In this document: one piece after another, positions 8,074 to 12,516 of the stretch
Layout: every line of letters begins with the position of its first letter
Position numbering within the stretch: the stretch's first letter is position 1
Assembly: GCA_015657535.1 (NCBI GenBank)
Contig: JADHZB010001661.1
Location: 3,999 to 16,514 of the forward strand
Origin: Nephromyces sp. MM_2019
Lineage: Eukaryota; Apicomplexa; Aconoidasida; Nephromycida
Reading direction: 5' to 3'
DNA length: 12,516 bases
Program-made: the position numbers and the translations under genes
The notes under the pieces: generated by a model
Seen by the model: the letters and a program-made list of their open reading frames with translations, nothing else
Told to the model about the DNA's origin: nothing
Database searches by the model: none

Positions 8074-8197
8074 GTGTGTGTGTGTGGGAATTGTTCTGCG
8101 TGTGTGTGTGTGGGAATTGTTCTGCGTGTGTGTGTGTGGGAATTGTTCTGCGTGTGTGTGTGTGGGAATTGTTCTGCGTGTGTGTGGGAAATGTTTG
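8074..8197. repeat. 26-bp TG-rich tandem repeat, 4 to 5 copies
   Basis: Four exact 26-bp units (GTGTGTGTGTGTGGGAATTG plus TTCTGC) start at 8074, 8100, 8126 and 8152. A shortened, diverged fifth copy (GTGTGTGTGGGAAATGTT) follows. The absence of mutations between units suggests recent expansion. Confidence 0.92.
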
Positions 8198-8379
8198 GGA
8201 TTCGTGCGTGAGAAGTGCTTTGTGAGTGTGTAAAATTGATGGGTGTACAATTTATTCACGCATGTATATTACGTATTGATGTGTGTGTAATGCACGGTGT
8301 GTGCAGATTTCAGAGCATAGACCCCATGTGATCGTATAATATCAGCGAATTTCTGGAAACATCGCTTCTGATGTACGCG

Positions 8380-8750
8380 CACATATACGTGCAGACACAT
8401 ATCCACACACACACAGGGTTTGCATGTCAACACACACAAAATTGGTGTGCAAAAAGTTCAGAAGCGTATATACGCTTAATTAGCTTCTTCACTTACTTGT
8501 GAATGTGCACTTCGCACACATACAAGGGATTGCAGGCAGATGCAGTGAGCAACTTACTCACATTCATCTTAAACTTATATCTCTACGTGCGCGCGCAGCT
8601 ACACACACACATTGTTTACATCTCTACGTGCACCCAAGTAATATGTGTATCTCTATGTACCCATACACTTGCTGTGTTCGCTTTTAACTGCACGCACACT
8701 GTGTATACCTCTACCTGCACACACACACACACACACACACATATTCTCTT
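8380..8750. repeat. CA-rich block with repeated CTCTACGTGC word, upstream of citrate synthase
   Basis: After TG-rich DNA the + strand turns CA-rich up to about 60 bp before the citrate synthase ATG. The word CTCTACGTGC occurs at 8581-8590 and 8622-8631, with variants CTCTATGTAC (8651-8660) and CTCTACCTGC (8709-8718), each followed by a CA-rich run. This is the immediate 5' region of the gene, so the word may be a promoter element or just a decayed minisatellite. The same frame is open from 8503 into the citrate synthase start, but the encoded upstream sequence is repeat-derived. Confidence 0.55.
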
Positions 8751-8781
8751 GCCTATAGAAGGAATTTTTCCTCCTCTACAC

Positions 8782-8788
8782 TATATAA
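8782..8788 (+). promoter_or_regulatory. TATA-like element before citrate synthase
   Basis: TATATAA occurs 26 bp upstream of the citrate synthase ATG at 8815, just after the CA-rich block. The distance would leave at most a very short 5' leader, so either transcription starts almost at the ATG or the element is coincidental. Confidence 0.3.
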
Positions 8789-8814
8789 GCAAACCCCCCC
8801 ACAACGCCCCGAAG

Positions 8815-11800
8815 ATGCTAAGATCTCTACCCTCCCTCCTCATTAAGCAGGGAAAAGACTTCTTCAATGAGGCAGCTGCTTCAAAGGCTTTAATAGGGGG
8901 GCGGCTGCTTAACTGTAGGAGCTTCTCAGCGAAGGCTGTTTTAGAGGAGAAGATCGCAGCTTTGGGAGCTCAGAAGGTTTCGCAGTTGAAGCAGCTAAAG
9001 AAGATGTACACTGCAGCTCCCATCTCTTCTGCTACAGTTGGTAGTGTTACTGCAGGTGTGTGAGTGTGTGTGTGTGTGAGTGTGTATGTAGGTTGGAGTC
9101 TGTTAGCCTGTGAGTGTTTTGGTGTCTGGGTGTATGTGTGTGCGATATGAAACTGGGTATATGCTCGTTTATATGTGTGTGTGTGCCATATCAAAGCGTA
9201 AATTTGTGTGTTTATATGTGTGCGATGTCAAACAGCGTACGTGCATATTTATATATGTATACGTGTGCGTGTGTATAACTCACTTGTTGCATTCTTCTAA
9301 ACTCAGAGGCTTTCATCACATCTCCACACACTTACGAGCATGGCATATTAGTTGGTATTGATCCCACCATGCCTGTGTGTGCATGCGTATGCTATATCAA
9401 TTTCCATTGTAAGCTCTAAGGATATAAAGCACGAATGATGCTTCGTCTGTGTGTGTGTGTAAATCCGCTGTACATACACCTCTGCTTATCAGGTATGCGG
9501 GGCTTGACTTGCTTGATTACTGAGACATCAGAACTCGACGCTAATAATGGGATTACTTACAGGGGGTATTCCATTGAGGAGATGATGAAGCTTCTTCCAA
9601 AGGCCTCTGATGGTGGGAGCATCCCTTTGCCAGAAGCTGCTACTTGGCTGCTCTTAACAGGTATATCCGTGTGTGCGGGAGTGGGTGTGTGGGTGCGAAT
9701 ATGAGTGTGTGGGTGAGTATCTGTGGGTGCGTGTAGGTGTGTGTGGATTTGTGTTAATATATGGGTGCTTACGTGTGTGTGTGAGTGTACACAGCCCCCT
9801 CCACACCCTCCTCCACACCCCCCTACCCCTTTTTATGTAGGAGAAATCCCTAGTAGTGCTGAAACGAAGATGTTATCTGATGAACTAGCATCTAGAGCTA
9901 CGCCCCCCTCACATGTGTGGGATACTCTCAATGCCCTCCCACCCTCCACACACCCGATGAGTCAGCTGATCGTAGCAATAACAGCTGCACAGTCGCGCAG
10001 CAAGTTTGCTGAAAGCTATCGCCTAGGTGTTGATAAGAATAAACTTTGGCAGCTTACCCTAGAGGATTCATTAGATCTGGTGTGTGTGTATGTGTGTGTG
10101 TATGTGTGTGTGTGGGGGGGGGATTCATTGGTTTCTGGGTGTTTTATTGGGTGTGTGAGTAAATCTGCTGGTGAGTAAATATGTGTGTTGGTGGGTATTT
10201 GTGTGTGTGTGCTGGTGCGCATATGAGATGACTGATATGTGTGTGTGTACGTGTGCTGATGGGCATGTAAGATAATGGGTATGTGTCTTGTAGTTTTCTG
10301 AGAACATTTTTGTGTATGCTGATGGGCCTGTGATAGCACCCTTACGTGTGTGAGATCATGAATATATGTGAATAAGTTGTTTTGTGTGGGAGCATGAATG
10401 TGTGTGAATAAGTTTGTGTGTATGATAGCATGAATATCTGAGAACACACATGCATGTTTGCGAACATGCTTTTGTGTGGCCATGTGTGTTTGTTTTGCGA
10501 GTATTTTACCGGGAAAAGCATAGAATCCTGGTGTACATACACTGTAGTGTAAGTTTTACTTGCAAATTAAGAAGCTTCGGGTGAATATACACCGGTGTGT
10601 GTGTGCGTGTGTGTGTCAAAACTGTTTTGCAGATTGCTCAAGTTCCGCAATTTGCTGCTTACATATATCGGAGAACCTTCAAGGGCGGAGAAATGTGTAA
10701 GTACGATCCTAGCCTAGACTGGGTAAGCTGCATCCAGCGCTCATTTATGTGTTTATGTGTAGTGCCTGTGTGCGTGTGTGGGTATGTATATGAAGTTTCG
10801 AGTATATGCATCAGTATGTGTGTGTATTCGCGGGTGTCTGCTTATCTGTGTACCTGTGTGTGTTTATCTGTATGCCTGTGTGTGATTGTCTATGTGTATT
10901 GAGTTTATCGGTGTGCTTTTGTGTGTTTATCTGTGTGTGTGTGTATGTTTCTCTGTGTATGTATGTTTATCTGTGAGTATATTTACCTGCGTGTGTGTGT
11001 TTATCTGTGAGTGTGTGTGTGTGTGTGTACTCGTTTCAGCTTAGGCTTTGCACTTGATTCCCATGCTTATAGTTAGTGAGTGCTCGCCTTCTTCTGCGAT
11101 ATTCAGGCGGCTAACTTCGTCAAAATGATGGGATACGACTCCCCTCAACACTTCGAGCTGATGCGATTGTATATGTTCCTCCATGCTGATCATGAAGGTG
11201 TGTGTGTGTAGGCTTGTGTTTATGTGCGTAGGTGTGTAGGAATGTAAGATCTGTGTGTGTGTATGGCAGGTGTACATACACTCACTTTTGAGTGAGCACA
11301 GTGGATGCTAGTATCAGTTAAGGTTAGCTTAACTCCTCATCAGGCTCTTTCAATGAATGCCCTGATATATCGCTAGGAATGGCATAAATGAAGAACTGCT
11401 TCGTTATGGAAATACGCACCCACATACACGCACACACACACAATCATCTACACACATCCACACACATAAGCATCTACACACATAGACGCCTGCACATGCC
11501 CAAACATACCCATACACACCTATATCCACCCACACATACCCACACGTTATATACCCTTTTTATGGAACCAGTGATATTTTTTTTAATTCACGGTTGGTAG
11601 GTGTACGTACACCTCTTCTCCTTTCCTTTTTTAGGAGGTAATGTCTCTGCTCACACTACGACTCTGGTGAATAGCGCCTTATCAGATCCTTATCTCTCAT
11701 ATGCTGCTGGAATGGCGGGTTTAGCAGGTGTGTGTGTGTCAATACGTGTTTGTGGGTATAGCATTTGACTTGTTTGAGACTGATATGTTTCTTTTCGCCT

Positions 11801-12497
11801 AAGACCCTTTGAAGTATTAAGTTAACTCTGGTATGTGTGTTTGATTGGATGTATATATTCTATCTTTATGCACTGTATATACACCTTGGCATTTGTGGGT
11901 ATATAGGATTTGATGTGCCCCCCCTGTGTGTGTATTCCAGTGTATGTACACGCACACACACGTATTGCATATAGCGAAGCCTCTCATTTTCCCCATAGGT
12001 CCCTTACATGGCCTTGCTAACCAGGAGTGCTTGAAATGGCTGCTTGAGCTGAAGGAGTCTCTTGACAATACTTCCCCAACAGAAGAAGACATAGCGAAAG
12101 CTGCGAAGGTAAAGGAGTTAGGCTCTTCCGGTATGAGTGTATGTACACACACACACACATCGGTGCAGTGATCTTTTTTAGGACATGAAAAGCTTTATAT
12201 CAGCATTAGGAGTGGTGTACGATTAAAGCTGGTGTGTGTATGATACAAGCTCATTTTAGTGCGTGTATGTGTGATGGGTAGATGGTGGTATGTGCTTGAT
12301 GGTGTATGTGCTGTGTGCTAGTTGGTGTGTGCTTGCTGGTGTATGTGTGATAGTGTGGGTTGAAGTGAATTTATTTAAGCTTAAGGCAGCGATTAAACTA
12401 TTCCCTTCGCTTCGTTTTCCTTGCTTCAGAGCACACTGGCCTCTGGAAGGGTTATACCAGGATATGGCCATGCCGTCCTTCGAGTAACAGACCCTAG
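8815..12497 (+). CDS. Mitochondrial citrate synthase, 5' part (eight exons)
   Basis: Condenses oxaloacetate with acetyl-CoA to citrate, the entry step of the TCA cycle, in the mitochondrial matrix. Exons 8815-9055, 9493-9660, 9841-10079, 10633-10722, 11107-11197, 11635-11727, 11999-12108 and 12430-12497 join in frame to 366 residues. The start MLRSLPSLL is a basic, acid-free presequence, and CRSF/SAK fits an R-3 processing site. Family landmarks in order: [100 protein letters not shown] (catalytic His codon 12007-12009), and [15 protein letters not shown] (second catalytic His codon 12469-12471). The catalytic Asp and about 100 C-terminal residues lie beyond the right edge. All introns are GT-AG; intron phases 1,1,0,0,1,1,0,2 agree across every junction. 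Donors at 9056, 10080, 11198 and 11728 are GTGTGT. The family call is secure. Exon 7 could instead run to GTATGA at 12132, but that breaks the frame of exon 8. Confidence 0.96.
10355..10445. repeat. Roughly 36-bp repeat in citrate synthase intron 3
   Basis: Three diverged units with the core (A/G)(T/G)CATGAAT-TGTGAATAAGTT start at 10355, 10391 and 10426 (the last partial). They lie in the 553-nt intron 10080-10632, the longest in the gene, among irregular GTGTGT and GCTGATGGGC words. The repeat is not found in other introns. Confidence 0.6.
10841..11012. repeat. TTTATCTGTG-type repeat in citrate synthase intron 4
   Basis: The word (T/C)TTATCTGTG or a near variant is seen about five times (10841, 10863, 10926, 10966, 11000) with irregular spacing, separated by GTGTGT runs, in intron 10723-11106. 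It is another TG-based array specific to one intron. Confidence 0.6.
11415..11546. repeat. CA-rich block inside citrate synthase intron 5
   Basis: The middle of intron 11198-11634 switches from TG-rich (11198-11262) to about 130 bp of CACACA-type sequence, with a short repeat ATC(A)TCTACACACAT near 11444 and 11470. In the transcript the UG-rich start and the CA-rich middle are complementary and could pair. Confidence 0.7.
11599..11614. promoter_or_regulatory. 16-bp perfect palindrome AGGTGTACGTACACCT in an intron
   Basis: This is the longest perfect copy of the recurring motif in the window. It lies about 20 bp upstream of the intron 5 acceptor (TTTTTTAG at 11627-11634). The same intron also carries GTGTACATACAC at 11270-11281. 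Confidence 0.6.
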
Positions 12498-12516
12498 GTA
12501 TGTGTGTGTGTGTGTG

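Noticed and set aside
8074..8177. CRISPR-like array of short repeats
   Set aside because: The units are head-to-tail with no unique spacers and are TG simple sequence in a eukaryotic context.
8503..8814. N-terminal extension of citrate synthase in the same open frame
   Set aside because: The upstream residues come from CA/TG repeats, while MLRSLPSLL at 8815 is a proper mitochondrial presequence start.
10016..10483. 155-codon His/Thr-rich open frame on -
   Set aside because: It lies antisense to citrate synthase exon 3 and intron 3 and is made of CA repeats.
12109..12131. Longer citrate synthase exon 7 ending at the GTATGA donor (12132)
   Set aside because: It would leave phase 1, which puts the IPGYGHAVL exon out of frame; the donor GTAAAG at 12109 keeps the frame and fits the family length.

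Overview
This window is eukaryotic nuclear DNA, most likely from a single-celled protist. Two housekeeping genes of typical eukaryotic sequence are each cut into short exons by GT-AG introns, and the noncoding DNA is saturated with TG/CA simple repeats, short minisatellites and runs of G or C. I see no prokaryotic operon structure, tRNA, rRNA, CRISPR array or recognisable transposase. I lean weakly to an alveolate (apicomplexan-like) protist, because the middle gene encodes a low-complexity Ser/Glu-rich protein with a recessed N-terminal membrane segment. The species cannot be fixed from the sequence.

Layout. (1) 1-1523, + strand: the last four coding exons of a RAD6/UBC2-type ubiquitin-conjugating enzyme, with its N-terminus lost off the left edge. 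(2) 1524-2610: no recognised gene, but a series of short exon-like islands, all in one reading frame on the + strand. (3) 2560-3530: a CA-rich block, then a 36-bp minisatellite; this is the 3' flank of the next gene. (4) 3529-5943, - strand: an uninterrupted 804-codon gene for an unrecognised protein with one membrane segment, long disordered stretches, a coiled coil and a small beta-like C-terminus. (5) 5944-8814: intergenic DNA in blocks (A/purine-rich, TG minisatellite, C-rich, TG minisatellite, CA-rich), ending in a TATA-like element. (6) 8815 to the right edge, + strand: eight coding exons of mitochondrial citrate synthase, from a presequence to just past the second catalytic histidine; about the last 100 residues lie beyond the window.

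The three genes have unrelated jobs (ubiquitin transfer, an unknown membrane protein, TCA-cycle entry) and show no sign of joint regulation. What unites the window is its noncoding DNA. A 12-bp palindrome, GTGTACRTACAC, recurs about 15 times in introns and intergenic DNA. Half of the citrate synthase introns open with a TG repeat that runs straight from the splice donor. The strand carrying TG (rather than CA) tends to follow the direction of transcription. These shared features are the least explained part of the window.
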